NCBI GenBank assembly: GCA_030562215.1
Contig: JAUPFL010000002.1
Coordinates: forward strand, 496,001 to 560,000
DNA length: 64,000 nt
Source: Peribacillus frigoritolerans
Lineage (GTDB): Bacteria > Bacillota > Bacilli > Bacillales > DSM-1321
Direction: 5' to 3'
Part shown: piece after piece, positions 20,800 to 30,168 of the stretch
How positions within the stretch are numbered: position 1 is the stretch's first letter
How the letters are laid out: the number at the start of each line of letters is the position of its first letter
Position numbers and translations under genes: made by a program
The notes under the pieces: model-generated
Seen by the model: the letters and a program-made list of their open reading frames with translations, nothing else
Databases searched by the model: none
What the model was told of the DNA's origin: nothing

Positions 20800-21726
20800 A
20801 TGAAAGTGGATGAACAAAAAGAAGGGGCGATTTATGCAGCCCTTTCTTACATGATGTGGGAGTTGTGCCGATTTACTGGAAGTTCCTTCAGGGAGTCGGT
20901 GCAATAGAAATTTTAGCTCAGAGGGTATTATGGTCTTTCGTGTTCATGCTGGTTTTATTGATGTTCATGAAAAAATGGCAAGCGTTTCTTGATTATGTCA
21001 AAAACATAATGGGAAATCCGAAACTCTTTACGGCATTACTAACGGCCTCACTGCTTGTTACAGCTAATTGGGGAGTGTTCATATGGGCCGTTAACTCTGG
21101 CCGCATCCTCGACACGAGCCTTGGATATTATATCAATCCGCTAGTCAGTGTACTATTGGGAGTGATAGTCTTAAAAGAAAAATTGAGCGGGGCCCAAATC
21201 ATTTCATTCCTGCTTGCAGGAATCGGAGTCTTGATCCTTGGCATTCATTTCGGTACGATCCCGTGGATCTCTCTTGTTTTGGCCATGACCTTTGGATTAT
21301 ACGGTCTGGCAAAAAATGATCAAGGCCGAATCGGCGATCGGGCTGACGCTCGAAACGATGATGGTAACGCCCCTGGCCCTGGGTTACCTGATATACTTGA
21401 TAAACCGGTCAGAAATGCAATTCTTTACAGATGGGGGCACAAGCTTGCTGTTGGTGGGCGGCGGTATTGCCACGGCATTGCCTCTTTTATATTTTGCAAA
21501 AGGGGCGGAGAAGATCCCGTTATCGATGCTTGGCATTTTTCAGTATATCGCTCCGACCTTATCTTTATTGATCGGGGTATTCGTCTATCATGAAAGTTTC
21601 ACCAAAGCACATCTGTTAGCCTTTTTGTTCATATGGTCAGCCTTGGCTGTTTATACACTATCCATAACGAAATGGGGTCAGGCAAGTGCACGCAGGTTCA
21701 AAGGTAAAGGGAATATTGGGGCGTGA
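20800..21726 (+). CDS. rarD: RarD/EamA-family drug/metabolite transporter (two frameshifts)
   Basis: About 310-residue inner-membrane protein of ten predicted helices in the EamA/RarD family, whose substrates are mostly unknown. Seen after repair: GAIYAALSYMMWGVVPIYWK at the N-terminus (a RarD hallmark), AQRVLWSFVFMLVLLMF, GYYINPLVSVLLGVIVLKEK and GIFQYIAPTLSLLIGVFVYHE. Breaks: near 20860-20863 (missing G, MWGVVPIYW) and near 21313-21318 (missing A, LAKKMIKAESAIG). ATG at 20800. The short spacing from ytcJ (79 bases) without a terminator suggests possible co-transcription. Confidence 0.88.
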
Positions 21727-21730
21727 AAAG

Positions 21731-21768
21731 AAAAAATGCTTGGGAGATCTCTCCCCAAGCATTTTTTA
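21731..21768. terminator. Bidirectional terminator between rarD and tgl
   Basis: AAAATGCTTGGG (21733-21744) / CCCAAGCATTTT (21754-21765), flanked by A and T runs, serves both convergent genes. Confidence 0.85.
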
Positions 21769-21801
21769 TGCCGGTGGTTTTACGGCATGGGAACTAAAGG
21801 G

Positions 21802-22629
21802 TCATGAGAGGTATATCTTCGAACCTATTTCAGAAACAATACAATCGGAAAGGCTGGCAGGACTGTTACCGGGCTTTGCACGGGGGAAATTTTGTTGGAA
21901 TTGTCTATAGAAGGAACTATCCAGGAAAATGATATGCGTTGTCAGGAATGCTGATATGGTGGCGTACGGCTTTCTATTGCTATTCAATTCATTGATGATT
22001 CCCTGTGCAGTGGTAATCCCGATCCCGTGGCCATAAAAGAGGCCATTTCCTAATAATATCGCATTTTCACCTTGCCATTCAGGAGTTGCCTCGTCGTGAT
22101 CAGGGTTTTTGAAGTAAACGCAATCACCTGGTAAATAATCCCTTCCTTGGTGAACGATAAGAGCCATATTCCTTGGAGGGCGCCAATCATATAAAAATAG
22201 ATCTGAAAAAAGATAGTCGAAATTCCTAGGGCCGATTAAATCCAAAATCGCCTTTAAAAAAGTGACGACTATCGCTGTCCCGCATTCGAAGGCATAAAGC
22301 CTTCCATTCATGAAAATGTCAACGAGTGCAGCATGGGGGAGAATCCCTGGCTGAAGGGTAAAGGTGCCATCCTTTGAAAGGTGCCAATATTGTTGATTGG
22401 ATTGAGATTCCTCAAGTGTGGAAAATTCCGGACCGCTTTTATCCAACGCAATAGCTGCCTGTATGACTCGGTTCCTCAGCTGTATCTCGAAATTGAAATC
22501 CCCAAAGTTCCGGTATTCAAAAACGTTAGAATCTTCCGCCAAGCATTGAAGAGTTTCAAGCGATTTAGCAGATGCTGTACCTGGTTGGATTTGACTGACA
22601 TCTAACCATTTTTGATTAATCTTTATCAT
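21802..22629 (-). CDS. tgl: Protein-glutamine gamma-glutamyltransferase Tgl (spore coat transglutaminase)
   Basis: Intact, about 275 residues. Matches the Bacillus spore-coat transglutaminase that cross-links coat proteins through epsilon-(gamma-glutamyl)lysine bonds. Diagnostic segments: the catalytic-cysteine region GRLYAFECGTAIVVTFLKAI, FLYDWRPPRNMALIV, GDCVYFKNPDHD and WQGENAILLGNGLFYGHGIG. In B. subtilis expression is under sigma-K in the mother cell. I chose the ATG at 22629 (MIKINQKWLDVSQ) because it lies about 8 bases from AAAGGTGG; an ATG at 22635 is also possible. It is slightly longer than the 245-residue B. subtilis protein. Confidence 0.93.
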   Translation of the reverse strand: MIKINQKWLDVSQIQPGTASAKSLETLQCLAEDSNVFEYRNFGDFNFEIQLRNRVIQAAIALDKSGPEFSTLEESQSNQQYWHLSKDGTFTLQPGILPHAALVDIFMNGRLYAFECGTAIVVTFLKAILDLIGPRNFDYLFSDLFLYDWRPPRNMALIVHQGRDYLPGDCVYFKNPDHDEATPEWQGENAILLGNGLFYGHGIGITTAQGIINELNSNRKPYATISAFLTTHIIFLDSSFYRQFQQNFPRAKPGNSPASLSDCIVSEIGSKIYLS

Positions 22630-22950
22630 GATCATATCCACCTTTTGCTTATGAAATTAAGGGTTTAATAAAACCAGTAAACAAAAATGTCTACAGGTAA
22701 TGCACATTATATGAATGCTTGCAAAGAAATGACTATTTGGAACGTGTCCGCCACCGTTGCAGCCAAGAATGATTGGAATGAAAAGAGGCAGACTTAGTTG
22801 GCTTCCAATGATTTTCGTTCGAAAAGCTGTTTTGCTAGATATCCTAAAGTGCCAGGAATACCTTTCCAATTAGTGAGAAGAAGCAAATTAGTATTCCTTT
22901 TTTCCTATGAATTGATATAATGAGAGAGAAAAGTTCATATGTGCGAGAAA
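22630..22950. other. Intergenic region between tgl and the thiamine operon
   Basis: About 320 bases holding the divergent tgl and thiamine-operon promoters and no credible gene. A good -10 TATAAT lies at 22916-22921 for the thiamine transcript, but its -35 is poor. On the minus strand CATATAATG near 22710 resembles a sigma-K -10 (CATAnnnTA) with one mismatch. Confidence 0.4.
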
Positions 22951-23038
22951 TGTAGGGGGCCAGTACTGCTGGCTGAGATTGCATCCTTTAGATGCTGACT
23001 CTTTGAACCTGATCTGGATGATGCCAGCGGAGGGAACA
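22951..23038 (+). promoter_or_regulatory. TPP riboswitch
   Basis: Thiamine-pyrophosphate aptamer (THI element). Conserved parts in order: AGGGGGCC, GGCTGAGATTGC, TTTGAACCTGATCTGGATGATG and CCAGCGGAGGGAA. It lies upstream of a thiamine-precursor transport operon. A hairpin ending in TTTTTT follows at 23070-23098, consistent with transcription termination when TPP is bound. Confidence 0.95.
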
Positions 23039-23069
23039 TATTATTACTGATTTTCTGTTTTGTATGTTA

Positions 23070-23098
23070 ACGTCCGAATTCATCTTCGGGCGTTTTTT
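23070..23098 (+). terminator. Expression-platform terminator of the TPP riboswitch
   Basis: ACGTCCGAA (23070-23078) / TTCGGGCGT (23085-23093), then TTTTT. Confidence 0.8.
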
Positions 23099-23185
23099 GC
23101 TTTTTTATCCAGTATTTGAATAGACCCTGGAGCCCCATTATGTTCCGGCATATGGAACTTATAAGATGTGTAGGAGGATAATGAC

Positions 23186-24179
23186 TTGAATAAATTCTTA
23201 CCACTGTTAACTTCGTTGTTCCTTTTGGCTGGATGCGGAGCAGGCGGAACTAATGAAAAAGAAGAAGCATCTAAAAATGAAGAATTAAAAAAGGTATCGG
23301 TCGTGCTCGATTGGACACCGAATACAAACCATACTGGATTGTATGTAGCCAAGGAAAAAGGTTATTTTAAAGATCAAGGTCTTGATGTGGAAATTATCAT
23401 GCCAGGTGAAGCTGGAGCCGATAAGCTTGTCGCTTCAGGGAAATCTGAATTTGGCGTGAGCTACCAGGAGGGCATAACGCAGGCCCGCGTGCAGGGCGTG
23501 CCGATTGTTTCGGTAGCTGCCGTCATCCAGCATAATACCTCGGGATTCGCTTCCCCTGAGGCAAAGGACATTAAAACTCCCAAGGATTTTGAAGGAAAAC
23601 GTATGGTGGCTGGGGATCTCCGGTTGAAAAGGCCATAATTGATTCACTCATGAAAAAGAAAATGCGGATGTAAATAAAGTGGACATAGTCAATACAGGAG
23701 ACATGGATTTTTTCACTTCGGTTAAAAGGGATATAGATTTTGCCTGGATTTATTATGGTTGGACAGGCATTGAGGCCGAGTTGCGAAATGAAAAGCTTAA
23801 TATGGTTTACTTAACCGAATACTCTGATAAGCTTGATTACTATACGCCTGTTTTGACTACAAATGAAAAGATGATAAAAGAAGATCCCGAGACTGTTAAA
23901 GCATTCGTTCATGCAGCTTCGAAAGGGTACCAGTATGCGATCAAGAATCCTGATGATGCAGCAGGCATGTTAATTAAGTCTGCACCGGATCTTGATGCAA
24001 AACTAGTAAAGAAAAGCCAGGAGTGGCTTGCAGCCAAGTATCAGGATGATGCTCCGCGATGGGGTGAACAAAAGCTTGAAATTTGGAAGAATTACAGTGA
24101 GTGGATGACTGAAAATAAGCTTCTTGAAGGTGATTTCGATCCTGAAAAGGCATTTACCAATGAATTTTTACCAAAATAG
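23186..24179 (+). CDS. thiY: Thiamine-precursor ABC transporter substrate-binding lipoprotein, ThiY/NMT1 family (two frameshifts)
   Basis: Secreted lipoprotein that binds a pyrimidine precursor of thiamine (ThiY binds formylaminopyrimidine). Start is TTG at 23186 after TAGGAGGA; the nearby ATG runs into a stop. Signal peptide with lipobox LLAGC. The NMT1 fold opens [20 protein letters not shown], a very typical sequence for pyrimidine binders. [16 protein letters not shown] and [15 protein letters not shown] follow. Breaks: near 23601-23603 (one missing base, [15 protein letters not shown]) and near 23652-23658 (missing [17 protein letters not shown]). Repaired length is about 331 residues. 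The TPP riboswitch upstream supports the role. Confidence 0.88.
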
Positions 24180-24190
24180 GAGGAAATACA

Positions 24191-24475
24191 ATGGCCAATT
24201 CATTAATTAGTATACAAATTATTCCTAAAGGGGAAAATGTCATCCCTATGGTCGATGAAGCAATCAAGATCATTGAAGAATCAGGTGTCAAGTATGAGGT
24301 TCACCCGCTTGAAACGACAATGGAGGGTGAGCTTTCCGAACTTTTTGCCGTGATAGAAAAAATGAATGTAAGAATGATTGAAATAGGATCGCCGAATGTC
24401 ATTTCCCAAGTGAAAATATTATATCAGCCAAGCGGGATCACGATGGATACGTTAACGGAGAAATATCGGGCATGA
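24191..24475 (+). CDS. Thiamine-binding DUF77/MTH1187 family protein
   Basis: Intact 94-residue protein of the MTH1187/YkoF-like family, a ferredoxin-like fold. Some members bind thiamine or its pyrimidine moiety. Recognised from SLISIQIIPKG, VDEAIKIIEESGVKYEVHPL and ETTMEGELSELFAVIEKM. It lies between the binding protein and permease genes and overlaps the permease start by ATGA, so it is probably an intracellular partner of the transporter. That role is inference from position and the riboswitch. Confidence 0.82.
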   Translation: MANSLISIQIIPKGENVIPMVDEAIKIIEESGVKYEVHPLETTMEGELSELFAVIEKMNVRMIEIGSPNVISQVKILYQPSGITMDTLTEKYRA

Positions 24476-25252
24476 TCGGAAGGGGAATTTGGAAGAAGGG
24501 GCTCCCTTCTTTCTTTTATTATTGTTGCTGATAGTATGGGAGTCAGTGACAGTCTTATTGAAAGTCGAAGAATGGCTGCTTCCCGCTCCATCGGCCATTT
24601 TCATTGAAGGAATTGAGTCGTCCCGCAATCTTTACGGACACCTTTTATCCACAACGGAGCTTGCGTTGTCGGGTTTTTTTATTGGAAGCTGCATCGGCTT
24701 ATTGATCGCGGCAATTCTGCACCTTTTTCCAGGTGTAAAGGACGCGGTTTATCCTCTGCTCATACTATCACAAAATATACCTATCATTGTTTTGGCGCCG
24801 CTATTGGTGATCTGGTTTGGCTTTGGCATGCTGCCTAAGTTAATCGTGATTTCGCTGGTATGTTTTTTCCGGTTGCGGTTGCATCATTGGACGGTTTTCG
24901 CCAGACACCATACGAGCTTAAGCATTATTTCAAGATGATGGGAGCGGGAAAAAGCCAGTTATTTTGGAAGCTGGAACTTCCTCACTCGATCCCGTTCATT
25001 TTCTCCGGCCTGAAAATTTCGGCCACTTATAGTGTAATGGGTGCGGTTATTTCGGAATGGCTTGGGGCAAAATCGGGGATTGGTGTTTATATGACTCTCG
25101 CTTCTTCAGCGTTCAGGACAGATCGGGTGTTTGTAGCCATTTTCATCATTATGGGAATGAGCCTGATCTTTTTTGGAATCATCACCTTCCTGGAGAAATA
25201 CTTAGTTTCTTGGAAGAGAAAGGAGGGCGAAAAGGATGAAGCTCGAAATTAA
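24472..25252 (+). CDS. thiX: Thiamine-precursor ABC transporter permease, ThiX family (two frameshifts)
   Basis: Integral membrane permease of the SsuC/TauC/ThiX type, about six helices. Start ATG at 24472 overlaps the previous stop. After repair: MIGRGIWKKGLPSFF, LLPAPSAIFIEGIESS, FPGVKDAVYPLLILSQNIPI and the EAA-loop region GFRQTPYELKHYFKMMGAGK, then GAVISEWLGAKSGIGVYMT. Breaks: near 24512-24516 (missing T, PSFFLLLLL) and near 24863-24870 (one missing base, CFFPVAVASLDGF). It overlaps the ATPase gene by 17 bases. Confidence 0.88.
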
Positions 25253-25979
25253 AGACGTCTCCTATTCTTTCGATGATAAACAGAATATATTAGAGAATAT
25301 GAATTTCCATGTGAATGATGGGGAATTCGTTACGATCCTCGGGCCATCGGGCAGCGGTAAAAGTACATTGTTCCACTTGATCGGCGGCATTTTGAAGCCT
25401 GATCATGGCATCATTTCACTGGATGGTAAAAAGATAAATGGCTTAAAGGGCCATATCAGCTATATGCCTCAGCAGCCTTCCCTTTTACCTTGGAGAACGG
25501 TATTGGAAAATGTTTTGCTTGGAAGTGAAATTGCTGGGATCAGAGATAAAGAAAAGGCAAAATCCCTTTTGATGAAAGCTGGTTTAGAAGAGTACGAGAA
25601 AGCATATCCGCATGAATTATCTGGAGGCATGAAGCAAAGGGCCGCATTCATTCGGAGTATCTTAAGTCCACAGGACTTGATGTGCCTGGACGAACCCTTT
25701 TCTGCCTTGGATGAACTGACAAGATTGCAAATGCAAAAATGGCTGTTGTCGGTTTGGGAAGAAAATCGGAGGTCGGTGCTTTTTGTTACTCACAGCATAG
25801 ATGAAGCGGTTTTCCTATCAGATAGAATTTATGTGTTATCAGCAAAACCGGCTGCTGTCATCAAAGAAGTGAAAGTTCCATTTTCAAGGCCAAGAAGAGA
25901 AGAACAGCTTCTTAGTGATGAGTTCTTTCATTTGAAGAGAGAATTATATGCAGCACTCAAGCCAACTTTCACTACTTAA
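25236..25979 (+). CDS. thiZ: Thiamine-precursor ABC transporter ATPase, ThiZ family
   Basis: Intact 247-residue ATP-binding subunit. Walker A GPSGSGKST (about residue 37), Q-loop MPQQPSLLPWRTV, signature LSGGMKQRAAF, Walker B LMCLDEPFSALDE and the switch His in FVTHSIDEA are all present. It belongs to the nitrate/sulfonate/taurine-type importer ATPases and should energise ThiX with ThiY as binding protein. It starts inside the end of thiX after AAGGAGGGCG. Confidence 0.92.
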   Translation: MKLEIKDVSYSFDDKQNILENMNFHVNDGEFVTILGPSGSGKSTLFHLIGGILKPDHGIISLDGKKINGLKGHISYMPQQPSLLPWRTVLENVLLGSEIAGIRDKEKAKSLLMKAGLEEYEKAYPHELSGGMKQRAAFIRSILSPQDLMCLDEPFSALDELTRLQMQKWLLSVWEENRRSVLFVTHSIDEAVFLSDRIYVLSAKPAAVIKEVKVPFSRPRREEQLLSDEFFHLKRELYAALKPTFTT

Positions 25980-25996
25980 GTAGGAGGCGATTACAT

Positions 25997-26767
25997 TTGA
26001 GAATCATCGACAGCCATATCCATTTGGATAAATATGATGTTGTTAAGCGGAAGCAGATCCTGAATGACATGGAAAAGGTTCAGTTGGAATCCTTACTGAC
26101 TGTTTCCATGAATTTGGCTTCTTCGATTAACAATTATCAGCTTTCACTCAAAGATTCACGAATTAAGCCTGCCTTTGGTTTTCATCCAGAGCAGCCCCTC
26201 CCGAGTGATGAAGAAGTGTACGAATTATTGAGCTGGATGCGGGAACATAGTCAAGCTATGGTTGCCATAGGTGAGGTTGGGCTGCCCTATTACTTAAGGC
26301 AGGAAAATCCCGATATTGATAACTTAGCATATATAGTGATACTGGAGAGGTTCCTGGCCTTAGCTAAAGAGGTTGAAAAGCCGGTTATCCTTCATGCCGT
26401 CCATGACGATGCACCCATCGTTTGCGACCTTTTGGATAAGCATCAAATCACGAAGGCACACTTTCATTGGTTTAAAGGCGATATCCGGACAGTTGAAAGA
26501 ATGGCCGAAAAGGGCTACCGCATTTCGATTACACCAGATGTTTGCTATGAGAGGGAAATACAGGAATTAGTTTCGGCATACCCACTTAAGCTGATGATGA
26601 TAGAAACGGATGGACCATGGCCGTTTGAAGGGGTTTTCAATGGGAAATGGACCCATCCCGGCATGATGCATGACAGTGTACGTCAAATTGCTTCAATTAA
26701 AGGATTGCCGATTGAGGATGTCTATGAAATCCTTTATCAAAATACGAAAGACTTTTATCATATATAA
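25997..26767 (+). CDS. TatD-family metal-dependent hydrolase in the thiamine operon
   Basis: Intact 256-residue TIM-barrel hydrolase. Metal motifs: SHIHLDKYD at the N-terminus, AFGFHPEQ, AIGEVGLPYY, PVILHAVHDDA, KAHFHWFKG and MIETDGPWPF. TatD proteins are usually nucleases or deacylases, but this divergent member is the last gene of the TPP-controlled transporter operon, 17 bases after thiZ, and a terminator follows it. I infer that it may process an imported thiamine precursor. The start is TTG at 25997 after TAGGAGGCG. The exact function is unknown. Confidence 0.82.
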   Translation: MRIIDSHIHLDKYDVVKRKQILNDMEKVQLESLLTVSMNLASSINNYQLSLKDSRIKPAFGFHPEQPLPSDEEVYELLSWMREHSQAMVAIGEVGLPYYLRQENPDIDNLAYIVILERFLALAKEVEKPVILHAVHDDAPIVCDLLDKHQITKAHFHWFKGDIRTVERMAEKGYRISITPDVCYEREIQELVSAYPLKLMMIETDGPWPFEGVFNGKWTHPGMMHDSVRQIASIKGLPIEDVYEILYQNTKDFYHI

Positions 26768-26801
26768 AGGTACCGGTTATCATATCCGGTACCTTTATTT
26801 C
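26765..26801. terminator. Bidirectional terminator
   Basis: AAAGGTACCGG (26766-26776) / CCGGTACCTTT (26786-26796). It lies between the convergent hydrolase and NAD kinase genes. Confidence 0.8.
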
Positions 26802-26803
26802 GT

Positions 26804-27604
26804 TTAGAGAAAGGTCCTTTTAACCTTTTCCCAAAAGGAATTGTCTTTTAGCTTAACGGTCTTGATGACTTTACCGCTTAACCGGACCTTTACCTTTTCG
26901 ACATGATTGATGCTTAACGCTTCATTGTCCATTCCGATGATCGGATAGCTTGGTCCGTTTTGTTCAAGGTGGACGGTCAACGTCTTGGCGCCGCTAAGGA
27001 TGAATGAGGAACCTAGGGTCCGATAGGTATTGTTATTGATGGAAGCAAGCTCGCTCACTTGGAAGCAAGGGAGGAGGGGATCGACAACGGCCCCATTGAC
27101 CGATTTATTATAGGCGGTGCTTCCGGTCGGAGTCGCAATGATGATCCCGTCCCCGCGAAAAGTTTCAAAATGGAGTTGATCAATGAAGATATCCATGATG
27201 AACGTTTTGGTGATCGAAGACCGGATACTGAGCTCATTAAGGGCATAAAAGGAGGGCTGATCGTCCAATTGGATAGCGATGGTTGGATATTTACGCACCT
27301 CGATTTGCTCCCTTGTCATGGCATCAATCATTTTATCCGTATCTTCCAAGTGGAAATCGCAATACATATTCAAGTTACCTGTGGTGGAAATGCCCGCATA
27401 TAAACAATCATCCCTGAACCCGGTTTTACGGGCTGCCTGCAGGAATGTGCCGTCATCACCGATGCTTACGATGATGTTTGCTTTTGTGAAATCCTGGATG
27501 ACTTCATACGAATGTTGCTTCGCCAAGTCTGACAAGTATTCAACCTTGCTTAGCATCTCTGCATTAGGAGCATGGAAAAAATAAATATTCCTTCGAGTGT
27601 TCAT
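26804..27604 (-). CDS. nadK2: NAD kinase 2 (NadK2/YtdI)
   Basis: Intact, about 266 residues, ATP-dependent NAD kinase making NADP. Matches the second Bacillus NAD kinase: MNTRRNIYFFHAPNAEML, SIRSSITKTFIMDIFIDQ, FETFRGDGIIIATPTGSTAY, SELASINNNTYRTLGS and the end KLKDNSFWEKVKRTFL. The nucleotide motif reads SIGDDGTFLQA, that is GDDG instead of the more general GGDG. I chose the ATG at 27604, six bases after GGGGG; an adjacent ATG at 27607 is possible. Divergent from sppA, as in B. subtilis. Confidence 0.93.
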   Translation of the reverse strand: MNTRRNIYFFHAPNAEMLSKVEYLSDLAKQHSYEVIQDFTKANIIVSIGDDGTFLQAARKTGFRDDCLYAGISTTGNLNMYCDFHLEDTDKMIDAMTREQIEVRKYPTIAIQLDDQPSFYALNELSIRSSITKTFIMDIFIDQLHFETFRGDGIIIATPTGSTAYNKSVNGAVVDPLLPCFQVSELASINNNTYRTLGSSFILSGAKTLTVHLEQNGPSYPIIGMDNEALSINHVEKVKVRLSGKVIKTVKLKDNSFWEKVKRTFL

Positions 27605-27809
27605 CATGTTCCCCCTAGTATGTATGGTGATGAAAGGGCTTTCTTTATCCTGTTTACGATACATGCAAATTGTGCAAAATGGACCAATGCATTTCCAATT
27701 AGAGGATTCTTTGCTACAATTTTATATGTCTTAGTTTATCATGGAATGAAACATTTTTGTTATTAGTTCGTATGGTAAGAAGGATACATATATTTAAGGG
27801 GGAAAACAG

Positions 27810-28811
27810 ATGAATGGAAAGCGTTGGGCGGCACTTGGAATCGCAGCCGTTTTATTTTTTGTTTCTATTGCTGTAGGGGCGGCCACTACCCTATTTACAG
27901 CGGATACGGAAAATATCATTGATGAATTATTTGCTTCCGAAAGTGCATTTTACGAGGAAGTCATAGAAGGCGATGATTTCACTAATGTTATTGCCGTATT
28001 TGATGTAGAGGGCACGATTCAAGATACAGGGGAAGCCTCATTACTTAGTTCAACAACATACAATCACCGTGCCTTCATGGATAAGCTGAAGATGGCAGAG
28101 GAAAATGATGATATCAAAGGAATCATCCTTCGAGTGAATTCTCCAGGCGGCGGTGTCGTCGAAAGTGCAGAGATTCATGAAAAGATCCTTGATATCAAGA
28201 AAGTGAAAAAACCTGTCTATGTTTCAATGGGGTCTATGGCGGCTTCAGGCGGATATTATATTTCTGCACCAGCCGATAAGATTTATGCAAGCCCAGAAAC
28301 GATGACGGGTTCACTTGGAGTCATCATGCAGGGGTATAATTACGAGAAATTGGCCAAGAAGTATGGTGTTGAGTTCCAAACCATCAAAAGCGGACCACAC
28401 AAAGATATTATGAGTCCAACCCGGGAAATGACAGGCGAAGAACGTGAAATACTCCAAGACATGATCGATAATTCCTATGATCAATTTGTAAAAATCATTG
28501 CAGACGGACGCGGTATGACAGAGAAGGAAGTAAGGGAAATTGCCGATGGACGCATTTATGATGGACGCCAGGCTAAAGAAAACCACCTTATCGATGATTT
28601 CGGCCATTTGGATGATGTAATTGCCGCTATGAAAACTGATATCGGTAAAAAGGATGCTCAAGTTATCCGTTATACAGATGAGGTAGGCTTCGGTTCATTA
28701 TTCAGTATGGGTGCGCAAAAAATGTTGGGAAATGATGTGGAAACGGCAGTCTTGACAAAAATCCTTTCCTCTTCAAATTCTCCACGCCTAATGTATTTGT
28801 ATGCGGAATAG
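27810..28811 (+). CDS. sppA: Signal peptide peptidase SppA
   Basis: Intact 333-residue membrane-bound serine/lysine protease that degrades signal peptides left after secretion. One N-terminal transmembrane helix (residues about 8-29), then the ClpP-like domain. RVNSPGGGVVESAE, the catalytic serine in SMAASGGYYIS (Ser146) and the catalytic lysine in KSGPHKDIMSP (Lys198) agree with Ser147/Lys199 of B. subtilis SppA. Start after AAGGGGGAAAA. It is the first of four closely spaced genes in the order known from B. subtilis. Confidence 0.95.
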   Translation: MNGKRWAALGIAAVLFFVSIAVGAATTLFTADTENIIDELFASESAFYEEVIEGDDFTNVIAVFDVEGTIQDTGEASLLSSTTYNHRAFMDKLKMAEENDDIKGIILRVNSPGGGVVESAEIHEKILDIKKVKKPVYVSMGSMAASGGYYISAPADKIYASPETMTGSLGVIMQGYNYEKLAKKYGVEFQTIKSGPHKDIMSPTREMTGEEREILQDMIDNSYDQFVKIIADGRGMTEKEVREIADGRIYDGRQAKENHLIDDFGHLDDVIAAMKTDIGKKDAQVIRYTDEVGFGSLFSMGAQKMLGNDVETAVLTKILSSSNSPRLMYLYAE

Positions 28812-28823
28812 GGGGCTGAATTG

Positions 28824-29362
28824 ATGACGGAACGAAATGAAAATAATGAACAAATCGCTTCATCCAATCTAATGGCAGATCAAGAGGTTCCCGTTCAGCA
28901 GGAATTTACAACAGCCAAAAAGGCAGTGGATGATGACGAAGTCAAGAAAGTGCATTTTGCTGGTTTTTGGATGAGGTTTTGGGCCTATTTAGCCGATTTA
29001 CTGGTTATCGGAAGCTTGAACCGGATTTTGATTCATCCCATCTTTAAATTTTATGAAGGGACAGATGACCTCTGGTTCTCCGCAGAGGGCTTCTTAACGG
29101 GGTCGTATTCTTCTTATACTTTGTTTTGATGACCAAATTCTTGAACCAAACCCTTGGCAAGATGATTTTTGGACTGAAAGTCGTTGCATTGAAGGAAGAG
29201 AAAAAAACCATTTCATGGGGTACGATATTGTTCAGGGAGCTGATTGGCCGCTATATTTCAAAGGTCACTTGGATTGGCTATCTCTTGGCAGGCCTATTAC
29301 CGAAGAAACAGGCTTTGCATGATGTCTTTGCAGACACGGGCGTTGTGTTGATCAGAAGATGA
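28824..29362 (+). CDS. yteJ: RDD-family membrane protein YteJ (one frameshift)
   Basis: About 179 residues with an RDD domain: HFAGFWMRFWAYLADLLVIG carries the first R and D. After repair VVFFLYFVLMTKFLNQTLGKM and FRELIGRYISKVTWIGYLLAGL follow. In B. subtilis SppA and YteJ act together in resistance to lantibiotics; YteJ is an inhibitor of SppA. It lies 12 bases downstream of sppA. The frame breaks near 29099-29102 where one G is missing (FLTGVVFFLYF). ATG at 28824 chosen; a TTG directly before it is possible. Confidence 0.87.
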
Positions 29363-29460
29363 TTTCTTCCATTCATAAATCTGTAAGAGCGTGATTTTCG
29401 CTTTTGCAGGTTTATTTTTTTGCAGATGCCGATAATGATAGGCTGAAGGGGTGTGGGTGC

Positions 29461-30168
29461 ATGAAGTGGCTTTTGTTGATTATAGGTATCCTCATTTTGG
29501 TGCTGCTTATTGTTGTTTTCACTAAAGTAAGAGTGTCCATCGATTACAAACGTATCCAAACGAATGACCTAATACATATTAAATTATCGGCTTGGTATGG
29601 GCTTTTTCACTATACATTCAAGGTTCCGGTCATCAAAATGGAAGATGACTCGACCACTGTAGTAGTAAAGGAAGAGCAAGAAATGAACGGAAAAACAAAA
29701 AAGGAAGAAAAGAAAAAGATTACAGCCGAAGATTTGCGTGACGGATTCGCAGACATTCTGGAGATGCTTCAGCATATAATCGGATTTCATAAGATCGTCC
29801 GTCAATTCGCCGGGAAAGTCCAAGTCAAAAAATTCACCTGGCATAGTAAGGTCGGTACTAAAAACGCTGCACACACCGGTGTTTTAACTGGTGCATGCTG
29901 GGCGCTTAAAGGTTCCATCATTGGTTTGCTGACAACCTATTTCAACTTTCGGATCATGCCCTCCTATTCCATTACACCAGACTTTCAGAGATGGCAGGCA
30001 AACACGTCGATTTCCTGCATATTACAATTCAGAATCGGGCAGGCTATGGTGACTGGAATAAAACTGCTTCGTTATTGGAAAGGCGGAAAGCCGCATTTCA
30101 AGTCGAGGAAATTAGCGAAGCTATCAGGTGATTCAATAAACAATCGTTCTAGAGTGGAGGGAATTTAA
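29461..30168 (+). CDS. ytfI: YtfI, DUF2953 membrane-associated protein
   Basis: Intact 235-residue protein starting with a strong membrane helix (WLLLIIGILILVLLIVVFT). It continues with a beta-rich part containing LIHIKLSAWYGLFHYTF and a basic linker KTKKEEKKK. Such DUF2953 proteins sit directly before ytfJ in Bacillus and are linked with sporulation, but the function is unknown. The ytfJ start follows the stop directly. Confidence 0.82.
   Translation: MKWLLLIIGILILVLLIVVFTKVRVSIDYKRIQTNDLIHIKLSAWYGLFHYTFKVPVIKMEDDSTTVVVKEEQEMNGKTKKEEKKKITAEDLRDGFADILEMLQHIIGFHKIVRQFAGKVQVKKFTWHSKVGTKNAAHTGVLTGACWALKGSIIGLLTTYFNFRIMPSYSITPDFQRWQANTSISCILQFRIGQAMVTGIKLLRYWKGGKPHFKSRKLAKLSGDSINNRSRVEGI

Noticed and set aside
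27450..27480. GDDG instead of GGDG in NAD kinase 2
   Set aside because: The codons are clear, but I recall GDD variants in NadK2 proteins of other bacilli, so it is probably a normal subfamily trait and not a lost function.
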